Source: Utricularia gibba
Lineage: Eukaryota > Streptophyta > Magnoliopsida > Lamiales > Lentibulariaceae
Assembly: GCA_002189035.1 (NCBI GenBank)
Contig: NEEC01000476.1
Coordinates: forward strand, 1-34,696
DNA length: 34,696 nucleotides
Direction: 5' to 3'
In this document: positions 13,296-27,509 of the stretch, in pieces
Layout: each line of letters begins with the position of its first letter
Position numbering within the stretch: position 1 is the first letter of the stretch
Program-made: the position numbers and the translations under genes
Notes under the pieces: generated by a model
The model's input: the letters and a program-made list of their open reading frames with translations, nothing else
Databases searched by the model: none
What the model was told of the DNA's origin: nothing

Positions 13296-15469
13296 GAGAG
13301 TTAGTTGTAGCTCGGAAAATAAAGTGATGTATTTATTAACGTTCAGTTTTGGGGGCTGCCTACATGGTTTTTCAAGGAACAGCTTCTCGTTTTGTGGCGG
13401 CCAGTCTCGCTGGGAACTTGGTCCTTGACCCCGATTCTGTATGGCTCATGAGGTCAACCGGATGCAAATCGATTAAAAAAATGATGCCTTTTTTAAATTA
13501 CGATATCACGTGCACCCCACATGATTTTTTCAACAACTTGCTTTATACTTGAGGAGGCGGTCTTGGGGTGCACCTGGAACGGGACAAAGGTCAGGTTTGG
13601 CTTGCGCGAGAGTTAGTTGTAGCTCGGAAATAAAGTGATGTATTTATTAACGTTCAGTTTTGGGGGCTGCCTACATGGTTTTTCAAGGAACAGCTTCTCG
13701 TTTTGTGGCGGCCAGTCTCGCTGGGAACTTGGTCCTTGACCCCGATTCTGTATGCTCATGAGGTCAACCGGATGCAAATCGATTAAAAAAATGATGCCTT
13801 GTTTAAATTACGATATCACGTGCACCCCACATGATTTTTTCAACAACTTACTTTATACTTGAGGAGGCGGTCTTGGGTGCACCTAGAACGGGACAAAGGT
13901 CAGGTTTGGCTTGCGCCGAGAGTTAGTTGTAGCTCGGAAAATAAAGTGATGTATTTATTAACGTTCAGTTTTGGGGGCTGCCTACATGGTTTTTCAAGGA
14001 ACAGCTTCTCGTTTTGTGGCGGCCAGTCTCGCTGGGAACTTGGTCCTTGACCCGATTGTATGCTCATGAGGTCAACCGGATGCAAATCGATTAAAAAAAT
14101 GATGCCTTTGTTTAAATTACGATATCACGTGCACCCCACATGATTTTTTCAACAACTTACTTTATACTTGAGGAGGCGGTCTTGGGTGCACCTAGAACGG
14201 GACAAAGGTCAGGTTTGGCTTGCGCCGAGAGTTAGTTGTAGCTCGGAAATAAAGTGATGTATTTATTAACGTTCAGTTTTGGGGGGCTGCCTACATGGTT
14301 TTTCAAGGAACAGCTTCTCGTTTTGTGGCGGCCAGTCTCGCTGGGAACTTGGTCCTTGACCCGATTCTGTATGCTCATGAGGTCAACCGGATGCAAATCG
14401 ATTAAAAAAATGATGCCTTTGTTTAATTACGATATCACGTGCACCCCACATGATTTTTTCAACAACTTACTTTATACTTGAGGAGGCGGTCTTGGGGTGC
14501 ACCTAGAACGGGACAAAGGTCAGGTTTGGCTTGCGCCGAGAGTTAGTTGTAGCTCGGAAAATAAGTGATGTATTTATTAACGTTCAGTTTTTGGGGGCTG
14601 CCTACATGGTTTTTCAAGGAACAGCTTCTCGTTTTGTGGCGGCCAGTCTCGCTGGGAACTTGGTCCTGGACCCCGATTGTATGGCTCATGAGGTCAACCG
14701 GATGGAAATCGATTAAAGAAAAATGATGCCTTTTTAAATTACGATATCACGTGCACCCCACATGATTTTTTCAACAACTTACTTTATACTTGAGGAGGCG
14801 GTCTTGGGGTGCACCTAGAACGGGACAAAGGTCAGGTTTGGCTTGCGCCGAGAGTTAGTTGTAGCTCGGAAATAAAGTGATGTATTTATTAACGTTCAGT
14901 TTTGGGGGCTGCCTACATGGTTTTTCAAGGAACAGCTTCTCGTTTTGTGGCGGCAGTCTCGCTGGGAACTTGGTCCTTGACCCCGATTGTATGCTCATGA
15001 GGTCAACCGGATGCAAATCGATTAAAAAAAATGATGCCTTTGTTTAAATTACGATATCACGTGCACCCCACATGATTTTTTCAACAACTTACTTTATACT
15101 TGAGGAGGCGGTCTTGGGGTGCACCTAGAACGGGACAAAGGTCAGGTTTGGCTTGCGCCGAGAGTTAGTTGTAGCTCGGAAAATAAAGTGATGTATTTAT
15201 TAACGTTCAGTTTTTGGGGGGCTGCCTACATGGTTTTTCAAGGAACAGCTTCTCGTTTTGTGGCGGCCTCTCGCTGGGAACTTGGTCCTTGACCCCGATT
15301 CTGTATTCATGAGGTCAACCGGATGCAAATCGATTAAAAAAATGATGCCTTTGTTTAAATTACGATATCACGTGCACCCCACATGATTTTTTCAACAACT
15401 TACTTTATACTTGAGGAGGCGGTCTTGGGGTGCACCTGAACGGGACAAAGGTCAGGTTTGGCTTGCGCC

Positions 15470-15749
15470 GAGAGTTAGTGTAGCTCGGAAATAAAGTGAT
15501 GTATTTATTAACGTTCAGTTTTTGGGGGCTGCCTACATGGTTTTTCAAGGAACAGCTTCTCGTTTTGTGGCGGCCAGTCTCGCTGGGAACTTGTCCTACA
15601 TTTGTATGGCTCATGAGGTCAACCGGATGAAATCCAAAATTACGATATCACGTGCACCCCACATGATTTTTTCAACAACTTGCTTTATACTTGTGGAGGC
15701 GGTCTTGGGGTGCACCTGAACGGGACAAAGGTCAGGTTTGGCTTGCGCC
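15470..15749 (+). repeat. Most divergent monomer (280 bases)
   Basis: At 15592-15606 the usual GGTCCTTGACCCCGATTCTG is replaced by GTCCTACATTTG, removing the hairpin and left inverted-repeat arm. At 15630-15640 GGATGAAATCC joins directly to AAAATTACG, dropping about 24 bases including ATCGAT, the A-run and GATGCC. CTTGCTTT and CTTGTGGAGG variants follow. The CACGTG core and the 10-base inverted repeat are kept. The ACATTTG bases are not explained by simple deletion. Confidence 0.85.
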
Positions 15750-16979
15750 GAGAGTTAGTTGTAGCTCGGCAAATAAAGTGATGTATTTATTAACGTTCAG
15801 TTTTGGGGGCTGCCTACATGGTTTTTCAAGAACAGCTTCTCGTTTTGTGGCGGCCAGTCTCGCTGGGAACTTGGTCCTTGACCCCGATTATGTATGCTCA
15901 TGAGGTCAACCGGATGCAAATCGATTAAAGATGCCTTTGTTTAAATTACGATATCACGTGCACCCACATGATTTTTCAACAACTTACTTTATACTTGAGA
16001 GGCGGTCTTGGGGTGCACCTGAACGGGACAAAGGTCAGGTTTGGCTTGCGCCGAGAGTTAGTTGTAGCTCGGAAAATAAAGTGATGTATTTATTAACGTT
16101 CAGTTTTGGGGCTGCCTACATGGTTTTTCAAGGAACAGCTTCTCGTTTTGTGGCGGCCAGTCTCGCTGGGAACTTGGTCCTTGACCCCGATTCTGTATGG
16201 CTCATGAGGTCAACCGGATGCAAATCGATTAAAAAATGATGCCTTTGTTTAAATTACGATATCACGTGCACCCCACATGATTTTTTCAACAACTTACTTT
16301 ATACTTGAGGAGGCGGTCTTGGGTGCACCTGAACGGGACAAAGGTCAGGTTTGGCTTGCGCCGAGAGTTAGTTGTAGCTCGGAAAATAAAGTGATGTATT
16401 TATTAACGTTCAGTTTTGGGGGCTGCCTACATGGTTTTTCAAGGAACAGCTTCTCGTTTTGTGCGGCCAGTCTCGCTGGGAACTTGGTCCTTGACCCCGA
16501 TTGTATGCTCATGAGGTCAACCGGATGCAAATCGATTAAAAAAATGATGCCTTGTTTAAATTACGATATCACGTGCACCCCACATGATTTTTTCAACAAC
16601 TTACTTTATACTTAGGAGGCGGTCTTGGGGTGCACCTAGAACGGGACAAAGGTCAGGTTTGGCTTGCGCCGAGAGTTAGTTGTAGCTCGGAAAATAAAGT
16701 GATGTATTTATTAACGTTCAGTTTTGGGGGCTGCCTACATGGTTTTTCAAGGAACAGCTTCTTTTGTGGCGGCCAGTCTCGCTGGGAACTTGGTCCTTGA
16801 CCCCGATTCTGTATGCTCATGAGGTCAACCGGATGCAAATCGATTAAAAAAATGATGCCTTTGTTTAAATTACGATATCACGTGCACCCACATGATTTTT
16901 TCAACAACTTACTTTATACTTGAGGAGGCGGTCTTGGGGTGCACCTAGAACGGGACAAAGGTCAGGTTTGGCTTGCGCC

Positions 16980-17277
16980 GAGAGTTAGTTGTAGCTCGGC
17001 AAATAAAGTGATGTATTATTAACGTTCAGTTTTTGGGGCTGCCTACATGGTTTTTCAAGGAACAGCTTCTCGTTTTGTGGCGGCCAGTCTCTGGGAACTT
17101 GGTCCTTGACCCGATTGTATGAGGTCAACCGGATGCAAATCGATTAAAAAAATGATGCCTTTCTTTAATTACGATATCACGTGCACCCCACAATTTTTTC
17201 AACAACTTACTTTATACTTGAGGAGGCGGTCTTGGGGTGCACCTGGAACGGGACAAAGGTCAGGTTTGGCTTGCGCC
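16980..17277 (+). repeat. Short monomer with loss of the CTCATGAG palindrome
   Basis: CAGTCTCTGGG (near 17088) lacks CG, and CCCGATTGTATGAGGTCAACC (17110-17130) lacks seven bases that would complete CTCATGAG. ACATGATTTT is also shortened to ACAATTTT near 17191. GGTCAACC itself remains. Confidence 0.75.
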
Positions 17278-20200
17278 GAGAGTTAGTTGTAGCTCGGCAA
17301 AAAAGTGATGTATTTATTAACGTTCAGTTTTTGGGGGCTACCTACATGGTTTTTAAGGAACAGCTTCTCGTTTGTGGCGGCCAGTCTCGCTGGGAACTTG
17401 GTCCTTGACCCCGATTATGTATGCTCATGAGGTCAACCGGATGCAAATCGATTAAAAAAATGATGCCTTTGTTTAAATTACGATATCACGTGCACCCCAC
17501 ATGATTTTTTCAACAACTTACTTTATACTTGAGGAGGCGGTCTTGGGGTGCACCTAGAACGGGACAAAGGTCAGGTTTGGCTTGCGCGAGAGTTAGTTGT
17601 AGCTCGGAAATAAAGTGATGTATTTATTAACGTTCAGTTTTGGGGGCTGCCTACATGGTTTTTCAAGGAACAGCTTCTCGTTTTGTGGCGGCCAGTCTCG
17701 CTGGGAACTTGGTCCTTGACCCGATTCTGTATGGCTCATGAGGTCAACCGGATGGAAATCGATTAAAGAAAATGATGCCTTTTTTAAATTACGATATCAC
17801 GTGCACCCCACATGATTTTTTCAACAACTTACTTTATACTTGAGAGGCGGTCTTGGGTGCACCTGAACGGGACAAAGGTCAGGTTTGGCTTGCGCCGAGA
17901 GTTAGTTGTAAAATAAAGTGATGTATTTATTAACGTTCAGTTTTTGGGGCTGCCTACATGGTTTTTCAAGGAACAGCTTCTCGTTTTGTGGCGGCCAGTC
18001 TCGCTGGGAACTTGGTCCTTGACCCCGATTCTGTATGGCTCATGAGGTCAACCGGATGCAAATCGATTAAAAAAATGATGCCTTTTTTAAATTACGATAT
18101 CACGTGCACCCCACATGATTTTTTCAACAACTTGCTTTATACTTGGAGGCGGTCTTGGGGTGCACCTGGAACGGGACAAAGGTCAGGTTTGGCTTGCGCC
18201 GAGAGTTAGTTGTAGCTCGGCAAATAAAGTGATGTATTTATTAACGTTCAGTTTTGGGGGCTGCCTACATGGTTTTTCAAGGAACAGCTTCTCGTTTTGT
18301 GGCGGCCAGTCTCGCTGGGAACTTGGTCCTTGACCCGATTCTGTATGGCTCATGAGGTCAACCGGATGCAAATCGATTAAAAAAATGATGCCTTTTTTAA
18401 ATTACGATATCACGTGCACCCCACATGATTTTTTCAACAACTTACTTTATACTTGAGGAGGCGGTCTTGGGGTGCACCTAGAACGGGACAAAGGTCAGGT
18501 TTGGCTTGCGCCGAGAGTTAGTTGCGGAAAATAAAGTGATGTATTATTAACGTTCAGTTTTGGGGGCTGCCTACATGGTTTTTCAAGGAACAGCTTCTCG
18601 TTTTGTGGCGGCCAGTCTCGCTGGGAACTTGGTCCTTGACCCCGATTATGTATGGCTCATGAGGTCAACCGGATGCAAATCGATTAAAAAAATGATGCTT
18701 TGTTTAAATTACGATATCACGTGCACCCACATGATTTTTTCAAAACTTACTTTATACTTGAGGAGGCGGTCTTGGGGTGCACCTAGAACGGGACAAAGGT
18801 CAGGTTTGGCTTGCGCCGAGAGTTAGTTGTGGCAAATAAAGTGATGTATTTATTAACGTTCAGTTTTCGGGGGCTGCCTACATGGTTTTTCAAGGAACAG
18901 CTTTCGTTTTGTGGCGGCCAGTCTCGCTGGGAACTTGGTCCTTGACCCCGATTCTGTATGCTCATGAGGTCAACCGGATGCAAATCGATTAAAAAAATGA
19001 TGCCTTTGTTTAAATTACGATATCACGTGCACCCCACATGATTTTTTCAACAACTTACTTTATACTTGTGGAGGCGGTCTTGGGGTGCACCTAGAACGGG
19101 ACAAAGGTCAGGTTTGGCTTGCGCCGAGAGTTAGTTGTAGCTCGGAAATAAAGTGATGTATTTATTAACGTTCAGTTTTGGGGCTGCCTACATGGTTTTT
19201 CAAGGAACAGCTTCTCGTTTTGTGGCGGCCAGTCTCGCTGGGAACTTGGTCCTTGACCCCGATTTGTATGCTCATGAGGTCAACCGGATGCAAATGATTA
19301 AAAAAATGATGCCTTTGTTTAAATTACGATATCACGTGCACCCCACATGATTTTTTCAACAACTTACTTTATACTTGAGGAGGCGGTCTTGGGGTGCACC
19401 TAGAACGGGACAAAGGTCAGGTTTGGCTTGCGCCGAGAGTTAGTTGTAGCTCGGAAAATAAAGTGATGTATTTATTAACGTTCAGTTTTCGGGGGCTGCC
19501 TACATGGTTTTTCAAGGAACAGCTTCTCGTTTTGTGGCGGCCAGTCTCGCTGGGAACTTGGTCCTGACCCCGATTCTGTATGGCTCATGAGGTCAACCGG
19601 ATGCAAATCGATTAAAAAATGATGCCTTTGTTTAAATTACGATATCACGTGCACCCCACATGATTTTTTCAACAACTTACTTTATACTTGGGAGGCGGTC
19701 TTGGGTGCACCTAGAACGGGACAAAGGTCAGGTTTGGCTTGCGCCGAGAGTTAGTTGTAGCTCGGCAAATAAAGTGATGTATTTATTAACGTTCAGTTTT
19801 TGGGGGCTGCCTACATGGTTTTTCAAGGAACAGCTTCTCGTTTTGTGGCGGCCAGTCTCGCTGGGAACTTGGTCCTGACCCCGATTCTGTATGCTCATGA
19901 GGTCAACCGGATGCAAATCGATTAAAAAATGATGCCTTTTTAAATTACGATATCACGTGCACCCCACATGATTTTTTCAACAACTTACTTTATACTTTGG
20001 AGGCGGTCTTGGGTGCACCTGGAACGGGACAAAGGTCAGGTTTGGCTTGCGCCGAGAGTTAGTTGTAGCTCGGCAAATAAAGTGATGTATTTATTAACGT
20101 TCAGTTTTGGGGCTGCCTACATGGTTTTTCAAGGAACAGCTTCTCGTTTTGTGGCGGCCAGTCTCGCTGGGAACTTGGTCCTTGACCCCGATTCTGTATG

Positions 20201-23200
20201 GCTCATGAGGTCAACCGGATGCAAATCGATTAAAAAATGATGCTTTGTTTAAATTACGATATCACGTGCACCCCACATGATTTTTTCAACAACTTACTTT
20301 ATACTTGAGGAGGCGGTCTTGGGGTGCACCTAGAACGGGACAAAGGTCAGGTTTGGCTTGCGCCGAGAGTTAGTTGTAGCTCGGAAAATAAAGTGATGTA
20401 TTTATTAACGTTCAGTTTTCGGGGCTGCCTACATGGTTTTTCAAGGAACAGCTTCTCTTTGTGGCGGCCAGTCTCGCTGGGAACTTGGTCCTTGACCCCG
20501 ATTATGTATGGCTCATGAGGTCAACCGGATGCAAATCGATTAAAGAAAATGATGCCTTTGTTTAAATTACGATATCACGTGCACCCCACATGATTTTTCA
20601 ACAACTTACTTTATACTTGAGGAGGCGGTCTTGGGTGCACCTAGAACGGGACAAAGGTCAGGTTTGGCTTGCGCCGAGAGTTAGTTGTAGCTCGGCAAAT
20701 AAAGTGATGTATTTATTAACGTTCAGTTTTCGGGGGCTGCCTACATGGTTTTTCAAGGAACAGCTTCTCGTTTTGTGGCGGCCAGTCTCGCTGGGAACTT
20801 GGTCCTGACCCCGATTCTGTATGGCTCATGAGGTCAACCGGATAAATCGATTAAAAAAATGATGCCTTTCTTTAAATTACGATATCACGTGCACCCCACA
20901 TGATTTTTTCAACAACTTACTTTATACTTGAGGAGGCGGTCTTGGGGTGCACCTAGAACGGGACAAAGGTCAGGTTTGGCTTGCGAGAGTTAGTTGTAGC
21001 TCGGCAAATAAAGTGATGTATTTATTAACGTTCAGTTTTTGGGGGCTGCCTACATGGTTTTTCAAGGAACAGCTTCTCGTTTTTGTGGCGGCCAGTCTCG
21101 CTGGAACTTGGTCCTTGACCCCGATTCTGTATGGCTCATGAGGTCAACCGGATGGAAATCGATTAAAAAAATGATGCCTTTGTTTAAATTACGATATCAC
21201 GTGCACCCCACATGATTTTTTCAACAACTTACTTTATACTTGAGGAGGCGGTCTTGGGGTGCACCTAGAACGGGACAAAGGTCAGGTTTGGCTTGCGCCG
21301 AGAGTTAGTTGTAGCTCGGCAAATAAAGTGATGTATTTATTAACGTTCAGTTTTTGGGGGCTGCCTACATGGTTTTTCAAGGAACAGCTTCTCGTTTTGT
21401 GGCGGCCAGTCTCGCTGGGAACTTGGTCCTTGACCCCGATTCTGTATGGCTCATGAGGTCAACCGGATGCAAATCGATTAAAAAAATGATGCCTTTGTTT
21501 AAATTACGATATCACGTGCACCCCACATGATTTTTTCAACAACTTGCTTTATACTTGAGGAGGCGGTCTTGGGGTGCACCTGGAACGGACAAAGGTCAGG
21601 TTTGGCTTGCGCCGAGAGTTAGTTGTACTCGGCAAATAAAGTGATGTATTTTATTAACGTTCAGTTTTGGGGCTGCCTACATGGTTTTTCAAGGAACAGC
21701 TTCTCGTTTTGTGGCGGCCAGTCTCGCTGGGAACTTGGTCCTTGACCCCGATTCTGTATGGCTCATGAGGTCAACCGGATGGAAATCGATTAAAAAAATG
21801 ATGCCTTTGTTTAAATTACGATATCACGTGCACCCCACATGATTTTTTCAACAACTTACTTTATACTTGAGGAGGCGGTCTTGGGGTGCACCTAGAACGG
21901 GACAAAGGTCAGGTTTGGCTTGCGCCGAGAGTTAGTTGTAGCTCGGAAAATAAAGTGATGTATTTTAACGTTCAGTTTTCGGGGCTGCCTACATGGTTTT
22001 TCAAGGAACAGCTTCTCTTTTTGTGGCGGCCAGTCTCGCTGGGAACTTGGTCCTTGACCCCGATTCTGTATGGCTCATGAGGTCAACCGGATGGAAATCG
22101 ATTAAAAAAATGATGCCTTTGTTTAAATTACGATATCACGTGCACCCCACATGATTTTTTCAACAACTTACTTTATACTTGAGGAGGCGGTCTTGGGGTG
22201 CACCTAGAACGGGACAAAGGTCAGGTTTGGCTTGCCGAGAGTTAGTTGTAGCTCGGCAAATAAAGTGATGTATTTATTAACGTTCAGTTTTCGGGGGCTG
22301 CCTACATGGTTTTTCAAGGAACAGCTTCTCGTTTTGTGGCGGCCAGTCTCGCTGGGAACTTGGTCCTGACCCCGATTCTGTATGGCTCATGAGGTCAACC
22401 GGATGGAAATCGATTAAAAAAATGATGCCTTTCTTTAAATTACGATATCACGTGCACCCCACATGATTTTTTCAACAACTTACTTTATACTTGAGGAGGC
22501 GGTCTTGGGGTGCACCTAGAACGGGACAAAGGTCAGGTTTGGCTTGCGCCGAGAGTTAGTTGTAGCTCGGCAAATAAAGTGATGTATTTATTAACGTTCA
22601 GTTTTTGGGGGCTGCCTACATGGTTTTTCAAGGAACAGCTTCTCGTTTTGTGGCGGCCAGTCTCGCTGGGAACTTGGTCCTTGACCCCGATTCTGTATGG
22701 CTCATGAGGTCAACCGGATGCAAATCGATTAAAAAAAATGATGCCTTTGTTTAAATTACGATATCACGTGCACCCCACATGATTTTTTCAACAACTTACT
22801 TTATACTTGAGGAGGCGGTCTTGGGTGCACCTAGAACGGGACAAAGGTCAGGTTTGGCTTGCGCCGAGAGTTAGTTGTTCGGAAAATAAAGTGATGTATT
22901 TATTAACGTTCAGTTTTCGGGGGCTGCCTACATGGTTTTTCAAGGAACAGCTTCTCGTTTTTGTGGCGGCCAGTCTCGCTGGGAACTTGGTCCTTGACCC
23001 CGATTCTGTATGGCTCATGAGGTCAACCGGATGGAAATCGATTAAAAAAATGATGCCTTTGTTTAAATTACGATATCACGTGCACCCCACATGATTTTTT
23101 CAACAACTTACTTATACTTGAGGAGGCGGTCTTGGGTGCACCTAGAACGGGACAAAGGTCAGGTTTGGCTTGCGCCGAGAGTTAGTTGTTCGGCAAATAA

Positions 23201-26200
23201 AGTGATGTATTTATTAACGTTCAGTTTTGGGGGCTGCCTACATGGTTTTTCAAGGAACAGCTTCTCGTTTTGTGGCGGCCAGTCTCGCTGGGAACTTGGT
23301 CCTTGACCCCGATTCTGTATGGCTCATGAGGTCAACCGGATGGAAATCGATTAAAAAAATGATGCCTTTGTTTAAATTACGATATCACGTGCACCCCACA
23401 TGATTTTTTCAACAACTTACTTTATACTTGGGAGGCGGTCTTGGGGTGCACCTGGAACGGGACAAAGGTCAGGTTTGGCTTGCGCCGAGAGTTAGTTGTG
23501 GCAAATAAAGTGATGTATTATTAACGTTCAGTTTTGGGGGCTGCCTACATGGTTTTTCAAGGAACAGCTTCTCGTTTTGTGGCGGCCAGTCTCGCTGGGA
23601 ACTTGGTCCTTGACCCCGATTATGTATGGCTCATGAGGTCAACCGGATGCAAATCGATTAAAAAAATGATGCCTTTGTTTAAATTACGATATCACGTGCA
23701 CCCCACATGATTTTTTCAACAACTTACTTTATACTTGAGGAGGCGGTCTTGGGGTGCACCTAGAACGGGACAAAGGTCAGGTTTGGCTTGCGCCGAGAGT
23801 TAGTTGTAGCCGGCAAATAAAGTGATGTATTTATTAACGTTCAGTTTCGGGGGCTGCCTACATGGTTTTTCAAGGAACAGCTTCTCGTTTTGTGGCGGCC
23901 AGTCTCGCTGGGAACTTGGTCCTTGACCCCGATTATGTATGGCTCATGAGGTCAACCGGATGCAAATCGATTAAAAAAATGATGCTTTGTTTAAATTACG
24001 ATATCACGTGCACCCCACATGATTTTTTCAACAACTTACTTTATACTTGAGGAGGCGGTCTTGGGGTGCACCTAGAACGGGACAAAGGTCAGGTTTGGCT
24101 TGCGCCGAGAGTTAGTTGTCGGCAAATAAAGTGATGTATTTATTAACGTTCAGTTTTGGGGGCTGCCTACATGGTTTTTCAAGGAACAGCTTCTCGTTTT
24201 GTGGCGGCCAGTCTCGCTGGGAACTTGGTCCTTGACCCCGATTCTGTATGGCTCATGAGGTCAACCGGATAATCGATTAAAAAAATGATGCCTTTGTTTA
24301 AATTACGATATCACGTGCACCCCACATGATTTTTTCAACAACTTACTTTATACTTGAGGAGGCGGTCTTGGGGTGCACCTAGAACGGGACAAAGGTCAGG
24401 TTTGGCTTGCGCCGAGAGTTAGTTGTAGCTCGGCAAATAAAGTGATGTATTTATTAACGTTCAGTTTTGGGGGCTGCCTACATGGTTTTTCAAGGAACAG
24501 CTTCTCGTTTTGTGGCGGCCAGTCTCGCTGGGAACTTGGTCCTTGACCCCGATTCTGTATGGCTCATGAGGTCAACCGGATGCAAATCGATTAAAAAAAT
24601 GATGCCTTTTTAAATTACGATATCACGTGCCCCACATGATTTTTTCAACAACTTACTTTATACTTGAGGAGGCGGTCTTGGGGTGCACCTGGAACGGGAC
24701 AAAGGTCAGGTTTGGCTTGCGCCGAGAGTTAGTTGTAGCCGGCAAATAAAGTGATATTTATTAACGTTCAGTTTTCGGGGGCTGCCTACATGGTTTTTCA
24801 AGGAACAGCTTCTCGTTTTGTGGCGGCCAGTCTCGCTGGGAACTTGGTCCTTGACCCCGATTATGTATGGCTCATGAGGTCAACCGGATGCAAATCGATT
24901 AAAAAATATGCTTTTTTAAATTACGATATCACGTGCACCCCACATGATTTTTTCAACAACTTACTTTATACTTGAGGAGGCGGTCTTGGGGTGCACCTAG
25001 AACGGGACAAAGGTCAGGTTTGGCTTGCGCCGAGAGTTAGTTGTGGCAAATAAAGTGATGTATTTATTAACGTTCAGTTTTGGGGGCTGCCTACATGGTT
25101 TTTCAAGGAACAGCTTCTCGTTTTGTGGCGGCCAGTCTCGCTGGGAACTTGGTCCTTGACCCCGATTATGTATGGCTCATGAGGTCAACCGGATGCAAAT
25201 CGATTAAAAAAATGATGCTTTTGTTTAAATTACGATATCACGTGCACCCCACATGATTTTTTCAACAACTTACTTTATACTTGAGGAGGCGGTCTTGGGG
25301 TGCACCTAGAACGGGACAAAGGTCAGGTTTGGCTTGCGCCGAGAGTTAGTTGTAGCTCGGAAAATAAAGTGATGTATTTATTAACGTTCAGTTTTCGGGG
25401 GCTGCCTACATGGTTTTTCAAGGAACAGCTTCTCGTTTTGTGGCGGCCAGTCTCGCTGGGAACTTGGTCCTTGACCCCGATTCTGTATGGCTCATGAGGT
25501 CAACCGGATGGAAATCGATTAAAAAAATGATGCCTTTGTTTAAATTACGATATCACGTGCACCCCACATGATTTTTTCAACAACTTACTTTATACTTGAG
25601 GAGCGGTCTTGGGGTGCACCGAACGGGACAAAGGTCAGGTTTGGCTTGCGCCGAGAGTTAGTTGTAGCTCGGCAAATAAAGTGATGTATTTATTAACGTT
25701 CTGGGGCTGCCTACATGGTTTTTCAAGGAACAGCTTCTCGTTTTGTGGCGGCCAGTCTCGCTGGGAACTTGGTCCTTGACCCCGATTCTGTATGGCTCAT
25801 GAGGTCAACCGGATGGAAATCGATTAAAAAAATGATGCCTTTTTTAAATTACGATATCACGTGCACCCCACATGATTTTTTCAACAACTTACTTTATACT
25901 TGAGGAGGCGGTCTTGGGTGCACCTGGAACGGGACAAAGGTCAGGTTTGGCTTGCGCCGAGAGTTAGTTGTAGCTCGGCAAATAAAGTGATGTATTTATT
26001 AACGTTCAGTTTTCGGGGGCTGCCTACATGGTTTTTCAAGGAACAGCTTCTCGTTTTGTGGCGGCCAGTCTCGCTGGGAACTTGGTCCTTGACCCCGATT
26101 ATGTATTGCTCATGAGGTCAACCGGATGCAAATCGATTAAAAAAATGATGCTTTGTTTAAATTACGATATCACGTGCACCCCACATGATTTTTTCAACAA

Positions 26201-27509
26201 CTTACTTTATACTTGAGGAGGCGGTCTTGGGGTGCACCTAGAACGGGACAAAGGTCAGGTTTGGCTTGCGCCGAGAGTTAGTTGTAGCTCGGCAAATAAA
26301 GTGATGTATTTATTAACGTTCAGTTTTCGGGGCTGCCTACATGGTTTTTCAAGGAACAGCTTCTCGTTTTGTGGCGGCCAGTCTCGCTGGGAACTTGGTC
26401 CTTGACCCCGATTATGTATTGCTCATGAGGTCAACCGGATGCAAATCGATTAAAAAAATGATGCCTTTGTTTAAATTACGATATCACGTGCACCCCACAT
26501 GATTTTTTCAACAACTTACTTTATACTTGAGGAGGCGGTCTTGGGGTGCACCTAGAACGGGACAAAGGTCAGGTTTGGCTTGCGCCGAGAGTTAGTTGTA
26601 GCTCGGAAAATAAAGTGATGTATTTATTAACGTTCAGTTTTGGGGGCTGCCTACATGGTTTTTCAAGGAACAGCTTCTCGTTTTGTGGCGGCCAGTCTCG
26701 CTGGGAACTTGGTCCTTGACCCCGATTCTGTATGGCTCATGAGGTCAACCGGATGCAAATCGATTAAAAAAAATGATGCCTTTCTTTAAATTACGATATC
26801 ACGTGCACCCCACATGATTTTTTCAACAACTTACTTTATACTTGAGGAGGCGGTCTTGGGTGCACCTAGAACGGGACAAAGGTCAGGTTTGGCTTGCGCC
26901 GAGAGTTAGTTGTCAAATAAAGTGATGTATTTATTAACGTTCAGTTTTCGGGGGCTGCCTACATGGTTTTTCAAGGAACAGCTTCTCGTTTTGTGGCGGC
27001 CAGTCTCGCTGGGAACTTGGTCCTTGACCCCGATTATGTATGGCTCATGAGGTCAACCGGATGCAAATAAAAAAATGATGCTTTGTTTAAATTACGATAT
27101 CACGTGCACCCCACATGATTTTTTCAACAACTTACTTTATACTTGAGGAGGCGGTCTTGGGGTGCACCTAGAACGGGACAAAGGTCAGGTTTGGCTTGCG
27201 CCGAGAGTTAGTTGTAGCTCGGAAAATAAAGTGATGTATTTATTAACGTTCAGTTTTCGGGGGCTGCCTACATGGTTTTTCAAGGAACAGCTTCTCGTTT
27301 TGTGGCGGCCAGTCTCGCTGGGAACTTGGTCCTTGACCCCGATTATGTATTGCTCATGAGGTCAACCGGATGCAAATCGATTAAAAAAATGATGCTTTTT
27401 AAATTACGATATCACGTGCACCCCACATGATTTTTTCAACAACTTACTTTATACTTGAGGAGGCGGTTGGGTGCACCTAGAACGGGACAAAGGTCAGGTT
27501 GGCTTGCCC

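Larger units (their letters stand above)
4316..13607 (+). repeat. Block with four-monomer higher-order periodicity
   Basis: A substitution, CTTGCTTT in place of CTTACTTT, appears at 4561, 5808, 7049, 8283, 8587, 9836, 10743, 13231 and 13540. The first steps are 1247, 1241 and 1234 bases, each four monomers. Later steps are 304, 1249, 907, 2488 and 309, that is 1, 4, 3, 8 and 1 monomers. Many of these units share other changes: GGATGGAAAT for GGATGCAAAT, AAAGAAAA, CCTTTCTTT and CCTGGACC or CCTGACC. A repeating four-unit block with later losses or duplications of single units explains this best. The evidence was counted by eye from one linked set of sites, so exact block borders are uncertain. 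Confidence 0.6.

Noticed and set aside
16277-16615. Open frame of 112 codons, the longest in the window, and dozens of similar 60-104 codon frames on both strands
   Set aside because: They recur once per monomer as the same few frames, start and stop at repeat-determined positions, change frame with every indel, and do not run on through successive units. Plus and minus frames overlap the same DNA. Nothing resembles a known domain.
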